Positions 1 to 7,941 are shown, numbered from the stretch's first letter. The stretch is 10,324 nucleotides of DNA from Achromobacter sp. (GCA_003454835.1 DMTA01000428.1:1-10324); one strand, 5' to 3'. Numbers and translations: made by a program. The notes: generated from the sequence alone by a model not told the origin.

Positions 1-1
1 T

Positions 2-133
2 CAACGACTGTTGGCCGCGGGTAAGACCAAGATGTCGGCCATTGGCGCCTGCATGCGCAAAGTGGTTCATCTGTGCTTTGGCGTGCTGAAGACGCGGCAG
101 GCTTATAGGCCGGACTACGCATTTTCAACTTGA
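2..133 (+). CDS. IS110-family transposase, C-terminal end (cut by window edge)
   Basis: The first 43 codons in frame 2 run without a stop to TGA at 131-133. They contain QRLLAAGKTKMSAIGACMRK followed by a VVHLCFGVLKTRQAY-type tail. This matches the C-terminal end of IS110/IS116/IS902-family transposases, where a GK-x-K-x5-CMRK-like segment follows the transposase_20 domain. These enzymes are DEDD-type recombinases with a catalytic serine near the C-terminus; that region and the RuvC-like N-terminal domain lie outside the window. The fragment shows that an insertion sequence sits on the left flank. Whether the full gene is intact cannot be seen. The IS110 versus IS1111 subgroup cannot be decided from this piece. 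Confidence 0.8.
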   Translation, partial: QRLLAAGKTKMSAIGACMRKVVHLCFGVLKTRQAYRPDYAFST

Positions 134-715
134 CGACCAAGACGGTATCTTCGGATTCCGTTGGGCTTATCGACGCCCCGCGCGCCGAGTGCCGCGGCCA
201 CACCAGGCTCGCCGTGTCGAACGGCCTCGGACGCTGGGACGGCCGGATTTCTTGGCGTTTTAGCGACGAGCTTTCGCCTGTGGAAGATCTTGCGGGGCCC
301 GCGTTGCGTCGGCCGCGCGGGCGGCCTCGCAGCGCTTACGCGGTGGATTGCGTCAACGGGGTGCGCTGCGCGCTCGTGGAGAGCCTGCGTCAGGGATGGG
401 TGCTGCTGCCGGACAGGAGTTTGCGTCAGGAGTGGGCGTTGCGTGCTGATCTGGAGCCTGGGCTAGTGCCTGCTCTAGAGCGTTGCCAGAAGCGTGCGGC
501 GCTCTCGGTGAAGGGCGTCTTGGCTGAGCGTTTCCGCATGGTCGCAATTTTAGAAACCCTTCGATTTCTCGGACTTTTGGAAGGTGGTTTCATGCCGTGC
601 GGGTTCATGCCGAGATTTTTGGCGCACTGCATCTGGCCATCAGGATCATCGGATGGACCACGACGGAAGGCCGCCGGACTCGGCTTTCAATCAAAACAAT
701 CTGGAGGTCTAACTC
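134..715. other. Gene-poor flank between the IS110 transposase and the DUF4148 gene
   Basis: I see no gene here that I would defend. A plus-strand reading frame opens at TTG 130 and stays open to 789, but it resembles no family I know, starts within the transposase stop and runs 74 bases into the well-supported DUF4148 gene. It does carry short in-frame repeats: SLRQGWVLLPDR then SLRQEWALRADL (36-base period, bases 383-454) and a doubled GFMP (around 588-611). A GC-rich hairpin with stem GGCCGC/GCGGCC lies at 311-326. Part of this stretch is probably the right end of the IS plus the upstream region of the DUF4148 gene. The exact IS boundary is not visible, because IS110 elements often lack clear terminal inverted repeats and target duplications. 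Confidence 0.45.
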
Positions 716-997
716 ATGAAATCCCTGGCCACGACGCTGTTTGTTTCCCTGGCCCTGGCAGGCGCCGGCGCTCATGCAGCTGGCGTTGAACAATCCAAAT
801 CCCGCTCCCAGGTCGCTGCCGAGCTTCAGGAGGCCAAGGTTAGCGGCCAATACACTTTTGGCGAACAGGGCTACCCGGCGGCGCAGCCTCGCAATTCCAG
901 CCTGACCGAACAGGACGTGCGTGCCCAGCTTCAGCAGGCTAAGGCGAACGGCGAATACACGTTCGGCGAACTCGATTACCCGCCCACCGCCCGTTAA
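716..997 (+). CDS. Small secreted DUF4148-family protein with two internal repeats
   Basis: The product is 93 residues. It starts with a typical Sec signal peptide: MKSLATTLFVSLALAGAG forms the basic and hydrophobic part, and AHA-AG around residues 19-23 is a likely signal peptidase I site. The mature part of about 72 residues holds two copies of one motif, SQVAAELQEAKVSGQYTFGE (31-50) and QDVRAQLQQAKANGEYTFGE (66-85), each followed by a YP dipeptide. This V-x-A-x-L-x2-A-K-x2-G pattern is what I know from DUF4148 proteins, small periplasmic proteins of unknown function that are abundant in Burkholderiales. The start is supported by GGAGG seven bases upstream (TGGAGGTCTAACTC-ATG). The gene stands alone and converges on dnaJ. 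No function can be assigned. Confidence 0.85.
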   Translation: MKSLATTLFVSLALAGAGAHAAGVEQSKSRSQVAAELQEAKVSGQYTFGEQGYPAAQPRNSSLTEQDVRAQLQQAKANGEYTFGELDYPPTAR

Positions 998-1052
998 GCG
1001 GGTCGCGGTTCTGATGCCGCAATACCGGACCTGACGTCCCACGCTCTTCTCG

Positions 1053-1087
1053 AAAAAAAAGCCGCGACTTTCGTCGCGGCTTTTTTT
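1053..1087. terminator. Bidirectional intrinsic terminator between the DUF4148 gene and dnaJ
   Basis: A perfect 8-bp stem, GCCGCGAC (1061-1068) and GTCGCGGC (1073-1080), encloses the loop TTTC. It is preceded by eight A (1053-1060) and followed by seven T (1081-1087), so it reads as a rho-independent terminator on both strands. It ends the DUF4148 transcript (+) and the dnaK-dnaJ transcript (-), which converge here. Confidence 0.93.
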
Positions 1088-1104
1088 GCGCTGAAAGACA
1101 GCGC

Positions 1105-1130
1105 GATCAGCTGAAAATTGATCAGCTGAA
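1105..1130. repeat. Short tandem repeat over the dnaJ stop codon
   Basis: GATCAGCTGAA occurs at 1105-1115 and again at 1120-1130, a 15-base period. The right copy holds the last codons and the stop of dnaJ on the minus strand. The left copy lies just past the stop and repeats an in-register TTC-AGC-TGA. It looks like a small duplication of the 3' end of the gene, with no evident function. Confidence 0.6.
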
Positions 1131-2252
1131 GAATTCCTTGACGCGGTCCGTCCAGGATTTGCTTTGCGGCGAGTGGCGATCGCCACCGTCGTTAAGCGAA
1201 GCCTCGAACTGGCGCAGGATGTTCTTTTGGTCGTCGCTCAGGCGCACGGGCGTTTCCACCACGACGTGGCAGTACAGGTCGCCCGGGTAGCTGCCGCGCA
1301 CGCCGCGAATGCCTTTACCGCGCAGGCGGAAGGTTTTGCCGGATTGCGTGCCTTCGGGGATGGAGATCTCGGCCTTGCCGCCCAGCGTGGGAACCTGGAG
1401 TTCGCCACCCAATGCCGCGGTGGTAAACGGGATGGTCAGTTCGCAGTGCAGATCGTCGCCGTCGCGCTGGAAGATCTTGTGCTGCTTGATGTGAATTTCC
1501 ACATACAGGTCGCCCGGAGGACCGCCGTTGATGCCGGGTTCGCCATTGCCGCTGGAGCGGATGCGCATGCCGTCGTCGATGCCGGCCGGAATCTTGACCT
1601 GGAGGGTCTTGTTGCGGCGAATGCGGCCGACGCCGTCGCAGGCCTGGCAGGGGTCGGTGATTTCCTTGCCGTTGCCGTGGCAGGTGGGGCAGGTCTGCTG
1701 GACGCTGAAGAAGCCTTGCTGCATGCGCACGGCGCCCGAGCCGCCGCAGGTGCGGCAGGTCTTGGGTGAGGTGCCGGGCTTGGCGCCGGAGCCGTGGCAG
1801 GTGTCGCAGTTTTCCCAGCTGGGGACGCGGATTTCGGTGTCGAAACCGGCGGCCGCTTGTTCCAGGGTGATTTCCAGGGCGTACTTGAGGTCGGCGCCGC
1901 GGTAGACCTGGGGTCCGCCGCCGCGACGGCCACCGCCGGCGCCGCCAAAGATCTCGCCGAAGATGTCGCCGAACGCGTCGGCGAAACCGCCGCCCATGCC
2001 CGCGCCGCCCATGCCGGCGGCGTTGGGGTCGACGCCAGCGTGACCGTAGCGGTCGTACGCAGCGCGCTTTTGGTCATCGCCCAGGACCTCGTAGGCTTCC
2101 TTGGCTTCCTTGAACTTCTCTTCGGCTTCTTTGCTGTCCGGATTGCGGTCCGGATGGTATTTCATGGCCAGCTTTCGATAGGCCTTCTTGAGATCGTCGT
2201 CCGAGGCGTTTTTTGCCACGCCCAGGATTTCGTAATAGTCGCGTTTTGCCAT
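1122..2252 (-). CDS. dnaJ: Chaperone DnaJ (Hsp40)
   Basis: This is a full-length type I J-protein of 376 residues that delivers unfolded substrates to DnaK and stimulates its ATPase in the cytoplasm. Domains in order: J domain (about 1-70) with the essential HPD at 33-35; a Gly/Phe-rich linker (about 71-113); a zinc domain with four CxxCxGxG repeats (Cys 149/152, 166/169, 188/191, 202/205) binding two zinc ions; then the C-terminal substrate-binding beta domains, including a GDLYVEI segment. All key residues are present. The ATG at 2250-2252 opens the J domain directly with [12 protein letters not shown]. The ribosome binding site is weak (only GGAT close to the ATG), and a 6-bp hairpin lies just upstream. 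It is last in the dnaK-dnaJ transcript, 109 bases after dnaK. Confidence 0.98.
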   Translation of the reverse strand: MAKRDYYEILGVAKNASDDDLKKAYRKLAMKYHPDRNPDSKEAEEKFKEAKEAYEVLGDDQKRAAYDRYGHAGVDPNAAGMGGAGMGGGFADAFGDIFGEIFGGAGGGRRGGGPQVYRGADLKYALEITLEQAAAGFDTEIRVPSWENCDTCHGSGAKPGTSPKTCRTCGGSGAVRMQQGFFSVQQTCPTCHGNGKEITDPCQACDGVGRIRRNKTLQVKIPAGIDDGMRIRSSGNGEPGINGGPPGDLYVEIHIKQHKIFQRDGDDLHCELTIPFTTAALGGELQVPTLGGKAEISIPEGTQSGKTFRLRGKGIRGVRGSYPGDLYCHVVVETPVRLSDDQKNILRQFEASLNDGGDRHSPQSKSWTDRVKEFFS

Positions 2253-2260
2253 GATCCGTG

Positions 2261-2335
2261 GGCTCGAAACCGAGCCTTCTTTTCAGTGCTACAGAATGAG
2301 TACGCCCGGTAGGCGGATTTCTCCGGCTACCGGGC
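2261..2335 (-). promoter_or_regulatory. Two hairpins in the dnaK-dnaJ intergenic region
   Basis: The 109-base gap between dnaK and dnaJ (2253-2361) holds two inverted repeats. The larger has 9-bp arms GCCCGGTAG (2304-2312) and CTACCGGGC (2327-2335), extended inside by CGGA/TCCG around the loop TTTC. The smaller has GGCTCG (2261-2266) and CGAGCC (2271-2276) around AAAC, about 8 bases in front of the dnaJ ATG. Neither is followed by a T-tract in the direction of transcription, so they are not classical terminators for the operon. They may stabilise the dnaK message, attenuate read-through, or limit dnaJ translation so that DnaK exceeds DnaJ. That role is inference; the structures are visible. 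Confidence 0.6.
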
Positions 2336-2361
2336 GGCAGAGGCAGGTCAGTGCCCGGCCA

Positions 2362-4287
<1,926 letters not shown>

Positions 4288-4347
4288 GGTGGGTTACCTT
4301 GATTATTAAATCTATGAAAATTTGGGGAAAACTGCTTGTCTCCCCGT

Positions 4348-4376
4348 AACTGGGGCTGCCCGTGGGGTTTTTCAAG
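4348..4376 (-). promoter_or_regulatory. Sigma-32 (RpoH) type promoter for dnaK
   Basis: Read on the minus strand, CTTGAA (bases 4376-4371) is followed after 15 bases by CCCCAGTT (4355-4348). The RpoH consensus is CTTGAA, 11-16 bases, CCCCATnT. The -35 hexamer contains the TGA stop codon of the thioredoxin-like gene (4374-4372), so promoter and coding end are superimposed. The predicted transcript has a leader of about 50 bases. That leader may form a weak hairpin from GGGGA/TCCCC (4324-4328 with 4341-4345). The promoter allows heat-induced dnaK-dnaJ transcription separately from grpE. Confidence 0.72.
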
Positions 4377-4776
4377 ATGCCGGGCTGGAAATTTCCAGGC
4401 CCGGATCCTGCAGGCGCTGGATTGCCGCGGTAAATTGGGGCAACCCGGGCCAGCCGGTGATGCGCCCGAGGCGCTTTCCGGATCGGTACAGCACAAAAGT
4501 GGGGACGCCATGCAACGAAAAACGGCGGCCCAGCGGTTCATCCGCATAGACATCGGCTTCGAACCACGTGAGGCCTAGCCCCAGCAGGGTTTCCTGGTGC
4601 AGCAGCGCCGCCTGCTTGAACAGGTTGCAGTTGTAGCAATCCTGGCCCCACAGGAAGACGCAGCGCAGATCCGCGCCGGGCGCTTGCACCACGGCCGCGT
4701 CGAATCCCGCGGTGTCGACATGGCGCATGCCGAATACCTGGAATACCTGGGCCGGGTCGAAGCGCGGGTCGGTCAT
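4372..4776 (-). CDS. Thioredoxin-fold protein with a CxxC site, between grpE and dnaK
   Basis: The 134 residues form a single thioredoxin fold without a signal peptide or membrane segment, so it is probably cytoplasmic. The active-site motif is WGQDCYNC (Cys47 and Cys50) after a hydrophobic strand CVFLW. The cis-proline motif GVPTFVLY (Pro92) and the closing strand with GRITGW also match the fold. CYNC differs from the CGPC of classical thioredoxin, so its redox potential and partner should differ. It starts 14 bases after the grpE stop and is probably co-transcribed with grpE under the sigma-32 promoter, which suggests a role in thiol repair during heat or oxidative stress. The Shine-Dalgarno sequence is weak, consistent with translational coupling to grpE. 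The exact substrate is unknown. Confidence 0.88.
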   Translation of the reverse strand: MTDPRFDPAQVFQVFGMRHVDTAGFDAAVVQAPGADLRCVFLWGQDCYNCNLFKQAALLHQETLLGLGLTWFEADVYADEPLGRRFSLHGVPTFVLYRSGKRLGRITGWPGLPQFTAAIQRLQDPGLEISSPAS

Positions 4777-4790
4777 GGCCGAAAGGCGGT

Positions 4791-5348
4791 TCAGCCCTGG
4801 CCGGCCGAGACGATCACCAGCGCGGGGCGCAGGGTGCGGTCGGCGATCACATATCCCTTCTGCAGCAGTTGCACCACCGTGTTGGCGGGCTGCTCGTGGG
4901 GAATGGACGAAATGGCTTGGTGCTGGTGCGGATCGAACTTGTCGCCCTGCGCCGGCGCGATTTCCTTGAGCAGGTTGCGCTCGAAGGCGGCGGCCAGCTG
5001 CTTGAGGGTGACTTCGACGCCTTCGCGCAGGGTTTCGACCGTCTGATCGGGCTGGGCCAGCGCAGCTTCGAGGCTGTCCTTGACCGGAACCAGGCTTTCG
5101 GCGAACGATTCGATGCCGAACTTGCGCGCCTTGGACACTTCTTCCTGGGCGCGGCGGCGCACGTTCTCGGCTTCGGCTTGCACACGCAGAAGCTGGTCGT
5201 GCTGCTCGTTGACGGTAGCCTGGGCGGCGTCCAACTGGGCGCGCAACTCGTTCAGCTCGGCCTGCGCGGCGTCCTGGGCGGCGGGTGCCGCATCGGCGTT
5301 CTGGCCGACTTCGGGCGCCTGGTCAGCAGGCTCGTGGGGTGCCGTCAT
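4791..5348 (-). CDS. grpE: Nucleotide exchange factor GrpE
   Basis: The 185-residue cytoplasmic homodimer releases ADP from DnaK. It has a disordered Ala/Asp/Glu-rich N-terminus (1-30), then a long coiled coil (about 31-90, including [20 protein letters not shown]), a helical bundle, and the C-terminal beta domain with the family signature from about [13 protein letters not shown] (138-150) to [14 protein letters not shown] (170-183). A longer reading from an ATG at 5382-5384 is possible, but I chose the ATG at 5346-5348. It has GGAGG seven bases upstream, and the longer start would lie within or ahead of the predicted transcription start. It begins the grpE/thioredoxin-like segment of the heat-shock cluster. 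Confidence 0.97.
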   Translation of the reverse strand: MTAPHEPADQAPEVGQNADAAPAAQDAAQAELNELRAQLDAAQATVNEQHDQLLRVQAEAENVRRRAQEEVSKARKFGIESFAESLVPVKDSLEAALAQPDQTVETLREGVEVTLKQLAAAFERNLLKEIAPAQGDKFDPHQHQAISSIPHEQPANTVVQLLQKGYVIADRTLRPALVIVSAGQG

Positions 5349-5384
5349 GGGGAATCCTCCAAAAAGAATGGCTTTCGGAGACAT

Positions 5385-5412
5385 GAATGGGGGCCAATAC
5401 CCCTAATTCAAG
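5385..5412 (-). promoter_or_regulatory. Sigma-32 (RpoH) type promoter for grpE
   Basis: On the minus strand CTTGAA (5412-5407) is followed by a 14-base spacer and CCCCATTC (5392-5385). Both boxes match the RpoH consensus closely (-35 fully, -10 except the last base). Transcription would start near 5378 and give a short leader containing the GGAGG site of grpE. This is the best-matching promoter in the window. Confidence 0.85.
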
Positions 5413-5446
5413 CCCGGTTAAGCGAAATATTCCCCAGGGCCCGGCG

Positions 5447-5470
5447 CCGCGGCCGGGCGCCCGGCCGCGG
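5447..5470. repeat. 24-bp perfect GC-only palindrome between the small acidic gene and the grpE promoter
   Basis: The half CCGCGGCCGGGC (5447-5458) is followed by its exact reverse complement (5459-5470). As RNA it would give a 10-bp all-GC stem with a GCGC loop. It lies 5 bases past the TAG of the small gene and about 35 bases before the grpE -35 box. There is no T-tract, so it is not a textbook intrinsic terminator. It may still slow or stop transcription from hemH, or protect the 3' end of that message. Confidence 0.75.
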
Positions 5471-5475
5471 TTCGC

Positions 5476-5712
5476 CTACTTTTTGCTTGGCTGCGCGGGA
5501 GCGACGGGGTCGCTGGCGGGGAAACTTTCCTTCAGTGCGCGGTCCACGCGTTTGTCGTCGGCATCCGGATCAGAGGGAATCGCAACCGGATCGCTGGCCG
5601 GGAAAGTGTCGGCCAGGGCCTCATCCAGGTCGTGTTCGACGCGGTCTTCGTCGACCGGAGTGCTGACTTTGCCCTTCTTGACCGGTTCGCCAGTCTTGGG
5701 ATCATCGTGCAT
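5476..5712 (-). CDS. Small acidic protein with duplicated FPASDPVA motif, unknown function
   Basis: The 78-residue protein has no signal peptide, no membrane segment and no cysteine. It is highly charged and probably largely disordered outside two short helices. It contains two copies of one motif: LDEALADTFPASDPVAIP (29-46) and VDRALKESFPASDPVAP (56-72), a 27-residue period. I recall similar FPASDP-containing small proteins in many proteobacteria, none with a known function. The ATG at 5710-5712 overlaps the end of hemH by 11 bases and is preceded by AAGGAGAAAGCGC, a strong ribosome binding site within the hemH coding end, so it is likely co-expressed with and coupled to hemH. The duplicated motif under clear constraint argues that it is a real gene. 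Confidence 0.82.
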   Translation of the reverse strand: MHDDPKTGEPVKKGKVSTPVDEDRVEHDLDEALADTFPASDPVAIPSDPDADDKRVDRALKESFPASDPVAPAQPSKK

Positions 5713-6817
5713 GCGCTTTCTCCTTCAAGTCCGTGGTGTCTGGAACCCACCCCTGCAAGTATCGTTCCACCAGACCCGACAGCCCCGAGATCCAGGCCGG
5801 ATCATCGTTGATGGCGGGAATGTAACGGAACTGTTTGCCACCCGTTTCGAGAAAGGCGTCGCGGCATTCCAGGCTGATTTCTTCCAGAGTTTCGAGACAG
5901 TCTGCCACAAATCCCGGGCACACCACATCGACCTCGGTGACGCCCGATGCGGCTAGTGCCTTGAGGGTCGGCTCGGTGTAGGGCTCCAGCCAGCGGGCGG
6001 TGCCGAACCGGCTCTGGAAGGTCACTTCGATCTGGTCGCGGGGCAGCGAAAGCCGCTGGGCCAGGAGCCGGGCCGTTTCCATGCAATCGCGGTAGTAGGG
6101 GTCGCCCAGCTCGATGGAGTAGCGCGGCAGGCCATGAAAGCTCATGACCAGCTTCTGGGGCTTGCCGTGTTCGCTCCAGTAGCGTTCGATGCGCGCGGCC
6201 AGCGGGTCGAGGTAGGCGGGGTCGTCGTGGAAACGCTTGATGAAGCGCATCTCCGGCTGGTCGCGCAGCTTGCCCATGTACCGGGTGACCGCATCGACCA
6301 CGGTGGCGGTGGTGCTGGCGGCGTACTGCGGATACAGGGGAACCGTCAGGATGCGTTCGCAGCCCTGCTTACGCAGATTCGAGATGGCGTGCGGGATGGA
6401 AGGATTGCCGTAGCGCATGCCCAATTCGACAGCAGCATCCACCCCGGCCGTCTGCAGGGCGGCGCGCACGCCGTCGGCCTGTCGCTGGCTGTAGACCATC
6501 AGGGGCGAGCCTTCCTTCATCCAGATGCCGCCATAACGCGGCTCGAGCCGCTTGGGCCGGCGCACGAGCACAATGCCGTGAAGGATGGGCTTCCAGAGGT
6601 AGCGCGGAATTTCGATGACGCGGGGGTCGGACAGGAATTCGCCCAGGTACTTGCGGATGTCCTTGGCCGTCGGCGTGTCGGGCGTGCCCAGGTTCACCAG
6701 CAGCACGCCGACCTTGCCCGGCACGCGCGGCGGCGGGTCTTCGTTGAAGGGGTCTTCTTGCTCGGGTTCAGGAAGGTAGCGCTCAGGCCAGAGATACTTG
6801 AACAGGCGAAGAAACAC
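5702..6817 (-). CDS. hemH: Ferrochelatase
   Basis: The 371-residue enzyme inserts Fe2+ into protoporphyrin IX, the last step of protoheme synthesis. The N-terminal strand VGVLLVNLGTPDTPT (about 36-50) is typical. The invariant catalytic histidine lies in VMSFHGLPRYS (His228), and the conserved acidic face is in PGFVADCLETLEEI (Glu309, Glu312). There is a segment of about 35 residues before the core (MFLRLFKYLWPERYLPEP), which I remember as usual in Bordetella-like ferrochelatases. Translation starts at GTG (6817-6815), five bases after GGGGAG. It lies 45 bases behind hrcA and overlaps the small acidic gene, so it sits inside the heat-shock cluster. No separate promoter is evident, so it is probably read from hrcA. 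Confidence 0.96.
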   Translation of the reverse strand: MFLRLFKYLWPERYLPEPEQEDPFNEDPPPRVPGKVGVLLVNLGTPDTPTAKDIRKYLGEFLSDPRVIEIPRYLWKPILHGIVLVRRPKRLEPRYGGIWMKEGSPLMVYSQRQADGVRAALQTAGVDAAVELGMRYGNPSIPHAISNLRKQGCERILTVPLYPQYAASTTATVVDAVTRYMGKLRDQPEMRFIKRFHDDPAYLDPLAARIERYWSEHGKPQKLVMSFHGLPRYSIELGDPYYRDCMETARLLAQRLSLPRDQIEVTFQSRFGTARWLEPYTEPTLKALAASGVTEVDVVCPGFVADCLETLEEISLECRDAFLETGGKQFRYIPAINDDPAWISGLSGLVERYLQGWVPDTTDLKEKAHAR

Positions 6818-6830
6818 AAAAACTCCCCTT

Positions 6831-6844
6831 CCTCCGCAAGGAGG
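6831..6844 (-). promoter_or_regulatory. Small hairpin in the hrcA-hemH gap, next to the hemH ribosome binding site
   Basis: CCTCC (6831-6835) and GGAGG (6840-6844) form a 5-bp stem with a 4-base loop in the 45-base gap. On the minus strand one arm is itself a GGAGG Shine-Dalgarno-like sequence that lies just upstream of the GGGGAG used by hemH. It could modulate hemH translation; this is inference from position only. Confidence 0.35.
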
Positions 6845-6862
6845 ATGTAGCTTTGAATGGGA

Positions 6863-7867
6863 CTACTGGTTGTGGCTGAGAGCGTTGGACAGCAGGCGCG
6901 CCGTGATGTCCACGATGGGTATGACGCGCTCGTAGGCCATGCGGGTCGGACCGATGACGCCCAGGGTGCCCACCACCTTGCCATCCACGCCGTATGGCGC
7001 GGTGATGACGGAAACGTCTTCCAGGGGCACCAGTTGCGAATCGCCACCGATGTAGATCTGCACGCCCTGCGCCCGGCTGGAGACATCCAGCAATTGCAGC
7101 AGGTCGGTCTTTTTCTCGAACAACGAAAACATCTTGCGCAGCCGGTCCATGTCGGACGCGATGTCGGTCACGTCCAGCAGCTTGCGCTCGCCGGAAATGA
7201 CCACGGCGTCGCCGTCCTCGGCGGCCTCGGCGCTGGCCTCGACGGCGGCCTGCATGAGGCGCGAGATGTCTTCGCGCAACTGGGCCAGCTCGGTCGACAG
7301 CGTCTGCCGCACGGCATTGAAGGACTTGCCGGCAAAATGCATGTTGAAGAAGTTGCCGGCTTCCAGCAGTTCGGATTCGGCGTAATCCCGCTGGACGAAG
7401 AGAATGCGGTTCTGGACGTCCCCATCGGGCGTCACGATGATCAGCAGGACACGCTTGTCGGACAGACGAATGAATTCGATCTGGCGGAACACCTGGGCCC
7501 GCTTGGGCGTGAGCACCACGCCCGCGAATTGCGTCAAGTTCGACAGCAGCGCGGCGGCCGCGTTGACGGCGCGGGTGGGTTCGGCGGCGGAGAGCATTTC
7601 GCCCATGTTGTGCGGCTGAAGCTGGTACGACTGTACCGACAGCAGCGAATCGACGAACATGCGGTAACCGCGCGGCGTGGGTACACGGCCGGCGGAGGTA
7701 TGCGGACTGTGGATCAGCCCCAGCTCTTCCAGGTCCGCCATGACGTTGCGGATGGTGGCCGGGGACAAGTCAAAGACTTTAGATAGCGTCCGCGAGCCGA
7801 CTGGCTGCCCATCGGCGATGTAGCGTTCTATCAACGCTTTCAGTAATGCGCGTGCGCGGTCATCCAT
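6863..7867 (-). CDS. hrcA: Heat-inducible transcription repressor HrcA
   Basis: The 334-residue repressor normally binds CIRCE operators and controls groESL and sometimes dnaK genes; its folding depends on GroEL. The N-terminal winged helix (about 1-75) includes [20 protein letters not shown] and the segment [18 protein letters not shown], followed by [16 protein letters not shown], all hallmarks of the family. The GAF-like effector domain and the C-terminal segment with [19 protein letters not shown], ending in [15 protein letters not shown], are intact. I chose ATG 7865-7867 ([16 protein letters not shown]). The same frame stays open for another 577 codons upstream, but that part is antisense to nadK and the exporter genes. 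It is divergent from nadK and heads the minus-strand cluster. Confidence 0.97.
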   Translation of the reverse strand: MDDRARALLKALIERYIADGQPVGSRTLSKVFDLSPATIRNVMADLEELGLIHSPHTSAGRVPTPRGYRMFVDSLLSVQSYQLQPHNMGEMLSAAEPTRAVNAAAALLSNLTQFAGVVLTPKRAQVFRQIEFIRLSDKRVLLIIVTPDGDVQNRILFVQRDYAESELLEAGNFFNMHFAGKSFNAVRQTLSTELAQLREDISRLMQAAVEASAEAAEDGDAVVISGERKLLDVTDIASDMDRLRKMFSLFEKKTDLLQLLDVSSRAQGVQIYIGGDSQLVPLEDVSVITAPYGVDGKVVGTLGVIGPTRMAYERVIPIVDITARLLSNALSHNQ

Positions 7868-7935
7868 GGCAGCTATTTTAGGGAATCTTTTTAGGTTGGG
7901 GCGATTTTTGTCCCGCAACCCGATATACGGCCCCA

Positions 7936-7941
7936 TATAAT
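7936..7941 (+). promoter_or_regulatory. Candidate -10 box for nadK
   Basis: A perfect TATAAT at 7936-7941 lies in the 141-base gap between the divergent hrcA and nadK. A start near 7948 would give a leader of about 60 bases before the nadK ATG. No good -35 hexamer is seen at 16-18 bases; the nearest TTG-type match (TTGTCC, 7908-7913) is 22 bases away. The same AT-rich patch could serve hrcA on the other strand (a TAAAAT lies at 7875-7880 in the hrcA direction). Confidence 0.45.

Noticed and set aside
130..789. 219-codon plus-strand frame starting with TTG
   Set aside because: It starts inside the transposase stop, overlaps the well-supported DUF4148 gene in another frame, has no recognisable family and no ribosome binding site that I can see. 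It is described only as part of the gene-poor flank.
2261..2280. Plus-strand terminator (hairpin followed by TTCTTTT)
   Set aside because: No plus-strand gene ends here; the hairpin is better read as part of the dnaJ leader on the minus strand.
5349..5384. Twelve extra N-terminal residues of GrpE
   Set aside because: They lie within or ahead of the predicted sigma-32 transcription start; the ATG at 5348 has a proper GGAGG.
5652..5665. Half of a CIRCE element (GAGTGCTGA)
   Set aside because: The inverted partner is missing nine bases away, and the site lies inside the coding region of the small acidic gene.
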